The notes under the pieces were generated by a model that searched no databases, was not told the DNA's origin, and saw nothing but the letters and a program-made list of their open reading frames with translations. Below, in pieces: positions 15,619 to 23,582 of a stretch of DNA of 64,000 bases. Source of the stretch: Microbacterium halimionae. Lineage in GTDB: Bacteria; Actinomycetota; Actinomycetes; Actinomycetales; Microbacteriaceae. The stretch is from positions 62,001 through 126,000 of the forward strand of contig NZ_JAAOZB010000002.1 of assembly GCF_011761265.1 (NCBI RefSeq), given 5' to 3'. Both the position numbers and the translations under genes were made by a program. The number at the start of each line of letters is the position of its first letter. Position 1 is the first letter of the stretch.

Positions 15619-16430
15619 CGATTGCTTCGCGGAGCCTCAAGCCCGGCTACGTGCCGCAGGTGCTGATGATTCCTGCGTTCCTTGGCTTGGCTCTTCTCGT
15701 CGTGCCGCTTTCGGCGCTCGTCGCACGTGTGGAATGGGCGACGCTGTGGCGCGACGTGACAACGCCCGAGGCGCTTTCGGCGCTCGGACTGTCGCTGGGA
15801 ACCGGCGCGCTCGCCACGTTGATCTGCGTTGTCTTCGGGGTGCCGCTTGCTCTCCTGATCGCTCGCAGTAGGCCACGCACAGCCGCTATCCTCCGTGCCG
15901 CAGTCACAGTTCCGCTCGTGTTGCCGCCTATGGTCGGTGGCGTCGCGCTGCTGTTTCTGTTCGGACGCAACGGCTGGCTTGGGCAACTCTTGGCCGAATT
16001 TGGTGTGTCGATCACATTCACGACGACAGCTGTTGTGCTGGCGCAGACCTTTGTGGCGTTGCCGTTTCTCGTGCTCGCCTTCGAAGGTGCGGTGCGCGCA
16101 ACCGGCACCGACTATGAGCAGACGGCGGCCGCTCTCGGAGCCGGTCGGTGGACGATTCTTGCCCGTGTGACCCTTCCGCTTGCAGCCCCCGGCCTCGTTG
16201 CCGGTGTCGTGTTGTGCTTTGCCCGCGCGATCGGTGAATTTGGGGCGACTGCACTCTTTGCCGGCAACGCACCCGGGGTCACGCGGACGATGCCACTGGC
16301 GATTTATACCGCGTTCAACGGAGCGGGTGTCACGCAGGGCACCGCTGTCGCACTGTCGCTTCTTCTGCTCGTGACTGCGATAGCGGTGCTGTTGCTCGTG
16401 CGCGCATGGCGACCGGGGTCTGTGCGATGA
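15615..16430 (+). CDS. modB: Molybdate ABC transporter permease ModB
   Basis: 271-residue membrane permease with six hydrophobic segments. The EAA loop that docks on the ATPase is visible as T-A-A-A-L-G-A-G-R-W-T-I-L-x-R-V-T-L-P around residues 175-195, and the following R-A-I-G-E-F-G-A-T helix is characteristic of molybdate/tungstate permeases. GTG 15615 overlaps the modA stop; the end overlaps modC by four bases. Works with ModA and ModC to import molybdate for the cofactor genes next door. Confidence 0.93.
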   Translation: MTIASRSLKPGYVPQVLMIPAFLGLALLVVPLSALVARVEWATLWRDVTTPEALSALGLSLGTGALATLICVVFGVPLALLIARSRPRTAAILRAAVTVPLVLPPMVGGVALLFLFGRNGWLGQLLAEFGVSITFTTTAVVLAQTFVALPFLVLAFEGAVRATGTDYEQTAAALGAGRWTILARVTLPLAAPGLVAGVVLCFARAIGEFGATALFAGNAPGVTRTMPLAIYTAFNGAGVTQGTAVALSLLLLVTAIAVLLLVRAWRPGSVR

Positions 16431-17431
16431 CGCTTCGGGAGGGCGCGGCATCCGCTTTGGATGCAGACGTGCAGATTATGCGGGGGAGTGGGTTCAGCCT
16501 GCAGGCGCAAGTGTCGCTCGAGCCGGGCGAGATTGTTGCCGTGATGGGGCCGAGCGGAGCCGGAAAGTCAACGCTGCTCGCCGCCGTCGCGGGGCTTGAG
16601 CCGCTATCTCGCGGGGCCGTGCGTATCGATGGTTGCGAGATCTCGAGTCCGCAACGTATCGCGCCAGCGCACCGCCGGGGTGTGGTGCTGTTGGGGCAGG
16701 ATCCGCGGCTATTTCCCCACCTATCGGCGGCAGCGAATGTCGAATTCGGCATGCGCGCTCAGCGGGTTTCGAAAGCCGATGCTCGCGCGGGTGCGTTGAG
16801 CTGGCTCGCGAAGGTCGGGACGGTTGATTTGGCTGATCGAGCACCGGCACAGTTGTCGGGCGGGCAGCAACAGCGGGTGGCGCTTGCTCGGGCGCTCGCT
16901 GCGCGCCCCGGCGTTGTGCTATTGGATGAGCCATTCACAGCCCTTGACCCCGAGACTGCTGCGGGACTTCGCGAGATCGTGCACGCTCAGGTGCACTCAA
17001 CAGCACTGATCGTGACGCACGATGCTGTTGACGCGCTCGCGATAGCTTCACGTCTCGTCGTGATCGAAGACGGCGAGGTCAGCCAGGCCGGGCTTGTGCG
17101 CGAAGTGTTCGCCGCGCCCGCCACCCGGTTTGTTGCTTCTCTTGCGGGGCGTAACCGCGTGACTGAGGGCATAGGTGGGTCGTACCTTGGGCAGGTCGCG
17201 ATCTTCAAGCCTGCTGACGTGCAGATTCTGGCGCACCAACGCGGCGGCTCATGGCGGGCTCGCGTGACTCGGCTCGAGCAGACCCTTGTCGGTGTGCGGC
17301 TTCACACCGAGTCGCCAGCGGTGGCCGTCGACATCGAGCTGGAAGACCTCGCCGAGCGCGAAATAGCAGTGGGGACAACACTCGAACTGTGGGTCGATCC
17401 GCAGCGGGTGCGCACACTGACCAACGCATAA
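16427..17431 (+). CDS. modC: Molybdate ABC transporter ATP-binding protein ModC
   Basis: 334-residue ATPase. Walker A G-P-S-G-A-G-K-S-T at 41-49, the signature L-S-G-G-Q-Q-Q-R at 143-150, Walker B V-V-L-L-D-E-P at 163-169 and the H-loop T-H-D-A at about 200. The last 70 or so residues form a TOBE domain, which in ModC homologues binds molybdate and can inhibit transport. ATG 16427 overlaps the modB stop (ATGA); an in-frame ATG at 16406 is less likely. Last gene of the mod operon, followed after nine bases by the acetyltransferase-epimerase fusion. Confidence 0.93.
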   Translation: MTLREGAASALDADVQIMRGSGFSLQAQVSLEPGEIVAVMGPSGAGKSTLLAAVAGLEPLSRGAVRIDGCEISSPQRIAPAHRRGVVLLGQDPRLFPHLSAAANVEFGMRAQRVSKADARAGALSWLAKVGTVDLADRAPAQLSGGQQQRVALARALAARPGVVLLDEPFTALDPETAAGLREIVHAQVHSTALIVTHDAVDALAIASRLVVIEDGEVSQAGLVREVFAAPATRFVASLAGRNRVTEGIGGSYLGQVAIFKPADVQILAHQRGGSWRARVTRLEQTLVGVRLHTESPAVAVDIELEDLAEREIAVGTTLELWVDPQRVRTLTNA

Positions 17432-17440
17432 GCTCAAGAG

Positions 17441-19027
17441 ATGCCACACCTTCGCAGTTATCGTCCGACCGATGACGAAGCGCTCGCCGAGGTGTGTCTC
17501 CGCACGGCAGGCGCAGGCGCGGATGCCACCGGGCTTCTGCCCGATGATGAGCTCTGGGCAGAGATATTCGTGTTGCCGTATGTTGCGCGGCATCCTGATT
17601 TGGCTTTCGTTGTCGCGGACGATGACGATCGAGCGATCGGCTATATCGTCGGCACAGATAACACCCGTGGGTTCGAGGAGTGGTTCGCCTCAGAGTGGTG
17701 GCCGCGCTTTGAGGAGCGCTGGCCTGCTCCGGATGCCGGTGTAGAGTCCACGCGTGAGACCGACATTCTTCGCTACGCATATAGCGTGCGCTCGGGTTCT
17801 GACCCGCACGGTGGCACATACCCCGCACATCTCCACATAGATCTGCTGCCCGGAGCGCAGGGGAAGGGCTGGGGCAGATTTCTGATCACTGCATTCACCG
17901 CGGTTCTTCGTGAGCGCGGTGTCGCGGGCGTGCACTTTGCGGCAAACGCCGAAAATTTGGGGGCGCTCGCTTTCTACGATCGACTGGGCTTCGAACGCCT
18001 CGATTCTCAGGAAGGTGAGCAGGTGTTCGGCCAGACCGTGACTCCGGGCGCCCGCCCCGTTGCCGTTTTTGCCGGGGCCAGCGGCTTCATCGGCACGGCG
18101 CTCGTTGGTGCGTTCGAAAGCGATGGCTACGAGGTGCGTCGGATTGGGCGAAGCGAAGAGACCACATGGGACGACGCCGAGGCGATCGCTCGAGCGATCG
18201 ATGGCGCCGATGTGCTCGTGAATCTCGCGGGTAAGCCGGTCAATGCGCGCTACACCGATGCGGTGCGCGACGAAATCTTTCGCTCTCGCGTCGACACAAC
18301 GCGGGCTCTGCGGGAGGCGGTTGCTGCAGCGCCGAATCCGCCCCGGGTGTGGCTGAACGCATCAACCGCAACGATCTACCGCCACGAAGAAGGACGCCCG
18401 AATACTGAATCGAGCGGGGTGATCGGCGAGGGTTTTTCGGTCGATGTGGCTCGCTCGTGGGAGCAAGAGTTCTTCGCGGGTGATCTGCCGCATACACGTC
18501 GAGTTGCATTGCGGATGGCAATCGTCGTCGGCGATGGCCCTGCGACGAACATCCTGTTTCGCCTCGCACGCATCGGGCTCGGCGGGCCGCAGATCGATAG
18601 CCCGTGGTTTCGGAACCGGCGCTATCGCGGCATCGGCGATGATCCATCGGGTGATGGGCGCTCATCGCATCACCGTACGCGGGGCGCGCAGAAATTCAGC
18701 TGGATCCACATCGATGATGTCGTTGCAGCAACGCGGTTGTTGATCGAGCGGCCTGACATTTCTGGGCCAGTGAACATCGCAAGCCCTGAGCCGAGCGATA
18801 ACCGCACCCTCATGCGCGAATTGCGCGAGATCGTGGGGATGCCGTTTGGGCTTCCGGCATGGCGTTGGATGCTGGAGCCCGCCATGTGGCTGCTCCGCAC
18901 CGAGCCTGAACTCATTCTGAAGAGCCGGTGGGTCGTACCCGAAACGCTGACCGATGCGGGCTTCGAGTTCACCCATCCGCAGTTGCGTGCCGCGCTAGAG
19001 GATGCCGCCGCTCGGCGTCGGAGCTAG
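17441..19027 (+). CDS. GNAT acetyltransferase fused to a TIGR01777-type (YfcH-like) epimerase
   Basis: 528-residue fusion of two normally separate proteins. Residues 1 to about 205 are a complete GNAT domain with the acetyl-CoA loop at 138-148 (L-P-G-A-Q-G-K-G-W-G-R) and the A-N-A-E-N-L-G-A-L-A-F-Y closing motif. Residues about 207-528 are a full-length NAD(P)-binding protein of the YfcH/TIGR01777 group: G-A-S-G-F-I-G at 212-218, V-N-L-A-G-K-P-V, S-R-V-x-T-T, N-A-S-T-A-T-I-Y, I-H-I-D-D-V and the C-terminal DUF1731 part. The frame is continuous with no internal start signal at the junction. Nine bases after modC, so possibly in the same transcript, though no molybdenum role is apparent. Overlaps the convergent membrane protein by four bases. 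Confidence 0.82.
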   Translation: MPHLRSYRPTDDEALAEVCLRTAGAGADATGLLPDDELWAEIFVLPYVARHPDLAFVVADDDDRAIGYIVGTDNTRGFEEWFASEWWPRFEERWPAPDAGVESTRETDILRYAYSVRSGSDPHGGTYPAHLHIDLLPGAQGKGWGRFLITAFTAVLRERGVAGVHFAANAENLGALAFYDRLGFERLDSQEGEQVFGQTVTPGARPVAVFAGASGFIGTALVGAFESDGYEVRRIGRSEETTWDDAEAIARAIDGADVLVNLAGKPVNARYTDAVRDEIFRSRVDTTRALREAVAAAPNPPRVWLNASTATIYRHEEGRPNTESSGVIGEGFSVDVARSWEQEFFAGDLPHTRRVALRMAIVVGDGPATNILFRLARIGLGGPQIDSPWFRNRRYRGIGDDPSGDGRSSHHRTRGAQKFSWIHIDDVVAATRLLIERPDISGPVNIASPEPSDNRTLMRELREIVGMPFGLPAWRWMLEPAMWLLRTEPELILKSRWVVPETLTDAGFEFTHPQLRAALEDAAARRRS

Positions 19028-19473
19028 CGGGGCTCTGCCGGTTCGGCTTCAGGAAAAAAGAACGTTGCGAGCGCCGCGAGGGTCGCGCTCCCAATCCCCG
19101 CGACGATGCCGACGACCGGAAAATACGGCGTGATTGATAGGAAGGGTGCCCCTACTGTCAGGATGGCCAGCATCCAACCGACGGTAGGGGCGAGCCCCGC
19201 AAGGGCTACGAAGAGACCTCTGCGGTGACGCAGTGATCGCATGAGCGGCAGAGTCGCCACGAGAATGAACAGCCAGGTGAGGAGCCCGACCACGAGCCCA
19301 TAGATCACGGCTTCGGGGCCGATGATGATCGCGTTTTCTCCGCCGAAGAGCGACCGCGCCGCTGCGAAGACCATCGCACACGTGAGAATGCTCGCGGAGG
19401 TGCCCGCCAGGGCCGCGTAGCCGACGGTCTTCCAGTAGAGCTTCGTCGCTAGCCAGAAAGAATTTTCTTTCAC
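19024..19473 (-). CDS. Hypothetical four-helix membrane protein
   Basis: 149 residues with four clear hydrophobic segments (about 17-39, 50-75, 85-107 and 115-140) and short charged ends. I do not recognise a family with confidence. GTG 19473 is the chosen start because TACCGT lies exactly six bases upstream on the coding strand, matching the leaderless layout seen elsewhere in the window. The 3' end overlaps the convergent fusion gene by four bases. Nothing in the neighbourhood points to a function. Confidence 0.65.
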   Translation of the reverse strand: MKENSFWLATKLYWKTVGYAALAGTSASILTCAMVFAAARSLFGGENAIIIGPEAVIYGLVVGLLTWLFILVATLPLMRSLRHRRGLFVALAGLAPTVGWMLAILTVGAPFLSITPYFPVVGIVAGIGSATLAALATFFFPEAEPAEPR

Positions 19474-19485
19474 ATCTTCACGGTA
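19474..19485 (-). promoter_or_regulatory. Candidate -10 box for the four-helix membrane protein
   Basis: TACCGT (19485-19480 on the - strand), six bases, then GTG 19473. Confidence 0.4.
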
Positions 19486-19507
19486 CCGGGCGGAGTGAGG
19501 GGTGGCG

Positions 19508-19648
19508 CTAGACCGGCTCGGTGGTCCGGATCAGGCCGCAGTTAACGCATGACCAGGCCACAAGAAAGCGCTCATCGTCGAGGATTTCGAACCTGAGGAT
19601 ATCGCTGCAGGTGGGGCAGAGCCGCGGTTCTGCAACGTGCGTTCTCAT
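19508..19648 (-). CDS. 46-residue zinc-ribbon-like small protein
   Basis: Small ORF of 46 residues with two C-x2-C knuckles: C11-P-T-C14 and C34-V-N-C37, separated by a strand-rich E-I-L-D-D-E-R-F-L-V-A-W stretch. This is the layout of a one-zinc ribbon. The ATG at 19648 lies exactly six bases after a TAGGCT -10 box, the same leaderless arrangement as its neighbours, and the codon bias is normal for the genome, which argues that it is expressed. It sits between two small membrane-protein genes on the same strand. Function unknown; ribbons of this type can bind nucleic acid or protein. Confidence 0.65.
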   Translation of the reverse strand: MRTHVAEPRLCPTCSDILRFEILDDERFLVAWSCVNCGLIRTTEPV

Positions 19649-19660
19649 CCGACCAGCCTA
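19649..19660 (-). promoter_or_regulatory. Candidate -10 box for the zinc-ribbon gene
   Basis: TAGGCT (19660-19655 on the - strand), six bases, then ATG 19648. Confidence 0.45.
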
Positions 19661-19707
19661 GGTGTACCCGGTCGTGAGGTTGGTGGCAGCTGCGCTGCAG
19701 CCACCCC

Positions 19708-19854
19708 CTACCGTCGTTCAGGCCGCGGAGCGCCGTTATTGCGAATATAGATGTTCAGCGCGCGAATTGCTGTGATCGCAAGCCAGAAAAGTACGACCAC
19801 CCCGGCGATGCCCGCGAGGAGGTAAAGGATAGTAAACACGCTAAAAAATCCCAT
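19708..19854 (-). CDS. Putative 48-residue single-pass membrane protein
   Basis: Small ORF with one strong hydrophobic helix (residues about 5-32) followed by a basic, asparagine-containing tail, a plausible N-out/C-in miniprotein. ATG 19854 is the only ATG; a TTG further upstream would overlap cydC. It ends 59 bases before the zinc-ribbon start and begins 31 bases after the cydC stop, so it could be read through from the cyd operon. Bacterial bd oxidases often have tiny accessory subunits (CydX, CydS), but I see no specific similarity to them; the position is only suggestive. Confidence 0.45.
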   Translation of the reverse strand: MGFFSVFTILYLLAGIAGVVVLFWLAITAIRALNIYIRNNGAPRPERR

Positions 19855-19885
19855 GATGCGCCAACGATACGGTTTAGAGTCGCCC

Positions 19886-21814
19886 TCATGCAATGCGCCC
19901 GGCGACGAGGCGCACAGTGCGGTCGACGAGCCCCGCGGGTACTGCCACGTGGGAGATGATCACGACTGCGTGGTTGCGGTCGACTGCACCGAGCATGTCG
20001 TGCAGCAGTGCGTCGGAGGCATCCGGGTCAACTCCCGCTGTCGGCTCGTCGAGCACGAGCACAGGGAAGTCTGCGAGCAATGCGCGCGCCAGAGCGATGC
20101 GCTGCGCTTGGCCACCAGAGACGAGCACACCGCGTTCGCCGAGGGCTGCGTCGAGTCCACCGCGTTCGTGTGCCCATGAAGAGAGCCCGACGCGATCGAG
20201 TACCGCCCAGAGGTCGGCGTCGGAGGCGGTATCGCGGGCGAAAATCAGGTTTTGGCGCAGCGACTCATCGAAAAGGTACGGGTCTTGTTCGCAGAGTCCG
20301 ATAGTTCGCCGCAGCTCGTCGTCGCTGATATCGCGCGCTTCGATGCCGCCGATGCGGAATGACCCGGTGTAGTCCAAGAAGCGCACAAGCACGTGTGCGA
20401 GCGTCGTTTTTCCCGCACCACTTGGTCCCGTGATGAGTACCCGTTCACCGGGAGCGACGTGGAGATCAACGTCGTTGAGAGTTCCCGCATCATCGACGGA
20501 TGCCGCAGCCTCGCCGCTGCGCTTCGGCCACCGCGCCGCGAGCCCTACGAGCTCGATCCCGGTGTCGCCGATTTGTACGCTGCCGGTTCCGGTGCTGCCG
20601 CCTTGGGCACTGCCGAGGGGGCGCAACACGCCGTCATCGTCCTCGTCGACGCCGTCATTGCGGCGTGTTGTGACCCCTCGCGAGGGTGTATCGGTTGCCG
20701 GGGCATCAATGAATACGGGCGCAAGCTTGAGAGTGGGCTTGGGTGCACGCTCGGATCCGGATGCAGGTGCCGATGCGGGTGCCGATGCGGATGCAGGCGC
20801 GAGCGCGGGAGCCGAAGTGGGCGTGGGGAGCTCGGGCGGAATCTCCGCGGGGACCGTCTCAGCAATGCGGGTGGCAGCGCCGCGCACTTCGCGGAGTGAA
20901 GCCAATGCCAGCGGTACGGTGCCGAAGACCTCGAAAACCGCCATCGGGAGGAGCACCACAACGGCGAGAGCGGGGCCGGTGAATCCGCCTTCGCCGAGCC
21001 CCGGGAGGGCTGCGAAGAGCGCGAGAAGTGAAGCAGCACCAGCCAAGAGCGACACAGCGCCGCTCGTGAGACCCTGTGCCGACGAGCGGCGGATGATGGC
21101 GCTGCGGAGGGCTTCATCGGCTCGGCGCACGCGGGTGGCCGCGGCATCCGTTGCGCCGTACGCCGTGAGCACGTCGAGAGCTGTCAACTCGTCGACCAGC
21201 GCATCGGAGAGCTGCGACCGGAGGGGCGAGATGGCGCGCTCAGCTCGGGCGCCGGCAGCCCAGCCGACCCACACGGCAAGGGCGAACGCGACGATAAGGC
21301 AGATCGCGAGCACACCGGCGGCGGGAGGTGAGAGGAAAGCGACGAAAATGACGCTTGCGACAGCGGCGAGTCCCGCTGTGACGAGAGGCATGATGACACG
21401 CAGCGGCAGATTTTGCAGCTCCTCGACGTCGTCGACGAGGTTCGACAGCAGTGCACCACGGCGAGTATGTCCGAGTCCGTCGGGCGCGAGCGGCACGAGG
21501 CGGCGCACGAGGCTTGAACGTACGCCAGCGAGCTGATTGAGGGTGGCGTCGTGGCCCCAGAGGCGCTCGAGATAGCGAAAAACGCCACGGCTCAAGGCAA
21601 ACGCGCGCACAGCAACGACGACGGCCGAAATGTAGAGCACAAGCGGTTGTTCAGCAGCCCGGGTGATGAGCCACGCGCTCGCCGCAAGCAACGCGACGGC
21701 GCTGATTGCTGTACCGAAACCAGCTGCGAGCGCGGGCCAGAACTGGCGAATCGGGGGGAGCGCCGAACGCAGCACCTCACGGCTTCGCTGCTCGAGCTCG
21801 GTCGAAGCGCTCAC
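19886..21814 (-). CDS. cydC: Thiol reductant ABC exporter subunit CydC
   Basis: 642-residue half-transporter (membrane domain plus ATPase) that with CydD exports cysteine/glutathione-type thiols or haem-related factors needed for bd-oxidase assembly. Six helices lie in residues 25-310. Walker A G-P-S-G-A-G-K-T is at 463-470, the signature V-S-G-G-Q-A-Q-R and Walker B V-L-V-L-D-E-P follow. Between the two domains is a long low-complexity linker (about 325-415) rich in Ala/Pro/Ser and then an Arg/Asp-rich insert (376-401) encoded by an inverted-repeat element shared with cydD. The unusual length is due to this linker. GTG 21814 overlaps the cydD stop by four bases. Confidence 0.9.
   Translation of the reverse strand: MSASTELEQRSREVLRSALPPIRQFWPALAAGFGTAISAVALLAASAWLITRAAEQPLVLYISAVVVAVRAFALSRGVFRYLERLWGHDATLNQLAGVRSSLVRRLVPLAPDGLGHTRRGALLSNLVDDVEELQNLPLRVIMPLVTAGLAAVASVIFVAFLSPPAAGVLAICLIVAFALAVWVGWAAGARAERAISPLRSQLSDALVDELTALDVLTAYGATDAAATRVRRADEALRSAIIRRSSAQGLTSGAVSLLAGAASLLALFAALPGLGEGGFTGPALAVVVLLPMAVFEVFGTVPLALASLREVRGAATRIAETVPAEIPPELPTPTSAPALAPASASAPASAPASGSERAPKPTLKLAPVFIDAPATDTPSRGVTTRRNDGVDEDDDGVLRPLGSAQGGSTGTGSVQIGDTGIELVGLAARWPKRSGEAAASVDDAGTLNDVDLHVAPGERVLITGPSGAGKTTLAHVLVRFLDYTGSFRIGGIEARDISDDELRRTIGLCEQDPYLFDESLRQNLIFARDTASDADLWAVLDRVGLSSWAHERGGLDAALGERGVLVSGGQAQRIALARALLADFPVLVLDEPTAGVDPDASDALLHDMLGAVDRNHAVVIISHVAVPAGLVDRTVRLVAGRIA
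20613..20688. repeat. Palindromic element inside the cydC linker (copy 1)
   Basis: Two 19-base arms, GAGGGGGCGCAACACGCCG (20615-20633) and CGGCGTGTTGTGACCCCTC (20661-20679), are inverted repeats matching at 17 of 19 positions around a 27-base centre. The right arm runs into a second small palindrome, CCCTCGCGAGGG. It is read in frame by cydC. The copy in cydD at 22463-22540 has the same arm and spacer lengths but the opposite orientation. Confidence 0.8.
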
Positions 21815-23568
21815 GCTGTTACCTCCAACGGTGCGAGACGAACAACGCGATCCGCAATCGCACGAGAGCTGGTGCGATGAGAAATCAGGATGACGGCGGC
21901 CCCAGCGTCAGCTTCGGCTCTAAGCTGCCTCCATAGCGCCGCCTCGGTCTCGGAGTCGAGCGCGCTCGAGGGCTCATCGAGCAGCAGAACGCGGGCATCC
22001 GTCGAGCGAAGTCGATAGAGCGCACGCGCCACAGCAACGCGCTGGGCTTCGCCGCCCGAGAGCCCCGAACCGCCGGCGCCGAGTTCGAGATCGCGCGGGA
22101 TGTCGGTGGCCAACGCGTCGCGGAGGCACATCTCGACGAGCTCGGTATCGGGTGCTGGATCGCCGAGTGCGACGTTCCCGGCGACCGTGCCAGAGATCAG
22201 GCCGGGTCGCTGGCCGGCCCACGCGAGCTCTCCCCGAGCCGACGCCGAGGTGAGACCCTCGATGAGTAGTTCGCCCTCGAACGTGGCAAAGCCGAGGAGC
22301 GCCGCCGCGATGCTCGACTTGCCGGCCCCGCTTGGACCCTCGATGAGAACGAGTTCTCGCGCCGCGACGGTGAGATCGACGGCGGGGAGTGAACGGTCGC
22401 CGCGAGCCACCCGCATCCCGCGCACCTCGATGAGTGGTGTGGAGCCGTGCGGAACCGCTGAAACCCCTTCGCGAGGGGTCGCAACAGGCCGCAACGACGA
22501 TGCCGACGACGCTGGGAACGGCGTGTTGCGACCCTTCGGCAAATTCACGGGGGCCGCGGCGGCGGGGAGGGCCGCGGCAGCGTCGAGGACGCTGAAGATT
22601 TCATCGGTGGCAGCGACGCCCTCGGAAGCCGCATGGAACTGAACCCCGACCTGGCGAAGCGGCAGGTAAGCCTCGGGCGCGAGCAGCAAGACGAAGAGCG
22701 CGACCGTCAGTGACATGTCGCCGCCGAGGAGACGGAAGCCAATCGTCACAGCAATGATCGCGACTGAGATCGATGCCAAGAACTCCAGTGCGAAGCCCGA
22801 CAGAAACGACACGCGCAAAACTGTCATCGTCTCGCGCTTGTAGTTGCGGGTGACGGTATCGATGGCGGATGCCGCCCGCTCAGCGCGTCCGAAGATCTTG
22901 AGCGTGCTGAGCCCGCCGACGGTGTCGGCAAAGCGAGAAGCCAGTGTTCGGAGCGTATCGAACTGCCGCTTTTGCACGCTGCGGGTGGCAAGTCCAATCA
23001 AAATCATGAAGATCGGAATCAGCGGAATCGTGACGATCACAGTGATGCCCGAAATGAGGTCTGACCCCGTAATCGCGACGATCAGGATGGGCATCGTGAT
23101 CGCTGTTGCAACGAGCTGCGGCAGATAGCGGCCGAAGTACGCATCGAGCGCTTCGAGGCCGTGACCGGCCGTGACAGCGAGTGACGCGCCGTTTCGGCGA
23201 GCGACCCACGAAGGGCCGAGCTTTTCAACGGCCGCAACGAGTGCCTGACGCAACTGAAGTGACGCTTTCGCTGCGCCTTTGGCGGAGGTGCGCTCAGATG
23301 CCGCAATCAAAAGGCCACGCAGCAGCGCAAGGCCGAGAGCACCCGCCATGCAGGGAATGAGCTGTTCGATGGGTGCGCCCTCGACGGCTCCGACGAGAGC
23401 TTTCGTCAGGAGCCAGGCGAATCCAACAATGACCCCGGTTTGCGCGAGCACCGTTGCTGCCGTGACAGCGAAGAACCCGCGGGATGCCGTGCTGTACCGA
23501 ACAAGCCGAGGATCAACGGGGCCGGTCCTCTTCTGTGAAGATGACTCGGCCCCGCTGCGTGATGGCAT
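21811..23568 (-). CDS. cydD: Thiol reductant ABC exporter subunit CydD
   Basis: 585-residue partner of CydC in the same ABC exporter. The membrane domain covers residues about 25-330; Walker A G-P-S-G-A-G-K-S lies at 411-418, then L-S-G-G-E-A-Q-R and L-L-L-D-E-P. The linker (about 335-375) contains an insert at 343-370 (L-P-K-G-R-N-T-P ... T-P-R-E-G-V) encoded by the palindromic element. ATG 23568 is chosen because it lies 14 bases after the cydB stop; the longer frame overlaps cydB. Together with cydB, cydA and cydC it forms the classical actinobacterial cydABDC order. Confidence 0.9.
   Translation of the reverse strand: MPSRSGAESSSQKRTGPVDPRLVRYSTASRGFFAVTAATVLAQTGVIVGFAWLLTKALVGAVEGAPIEQLIPCMAGALGLALLRGLLIAASERTSAKGAAKASLQLRQALVAAVEKLGPSWVARRNGASLAVTAGHGLEALDAYFGRYLPQLVATAITMPILIVAITGSDLISGITVIVTIPLIPIFMILIGLATRSVQKRQFDTLRTLASRFADTVGGLSTLKIFGRAERAASAIDTVTRNYKRETMTVLRVSFLSGFALEFLASISVAIIAVTIGFRLLGGDMSLTVALFVLLLAPEAYLPLRQVGVQFHAASEGVAATDEIFSVLDAAAALPAAAAPVNLPKGRNTPFPASSASSLRPVATPREGVSAVPHGSTPLIEVRGMRVARGDRSLPAVDLTVAARELVLIEGPSGAGKSSIAAALLGFATFEGELLIEGLTSASARGELAWAGQRPGLISGTVAGNVALGDPAPDTELVEMCLRDALATDIPRDLELGAGGSGLSGGEAQRVAVARALYRLRSTDARVLLLDEPSSALDSETEAALWRQLRAEADAGAAVILISHRTSSRAIADRVVRLAPLEVTA
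22463..22540. repeat. Palindromic element inside the cydD linker (copy 2)
   Basis: Arms GAGGGGTCGCAACAGGCCG (22473-22491) and CGGCGTGTTGCGACCCTTC (22519-22537) match as inverted repeats at 17 of 19 positions around a 27-base centre. The flanking small palindrome lies on the left side here (CCCCTTCGCGAGGGG, 22464-22478), so the element is inverted relative to the cydC copy. The ORF of cydD passes through it without a stop. Confidence 0.8.
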
Positions 23569-23582
23569 CCTTCGATTTTGCC

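Noticed and set aside
20430..21536. 368-codon open frame on the + strand inside cydC
   Set aside because: Ser/Ala/Arg-rich without motifs, and opposite to the well-supported cydC frame.
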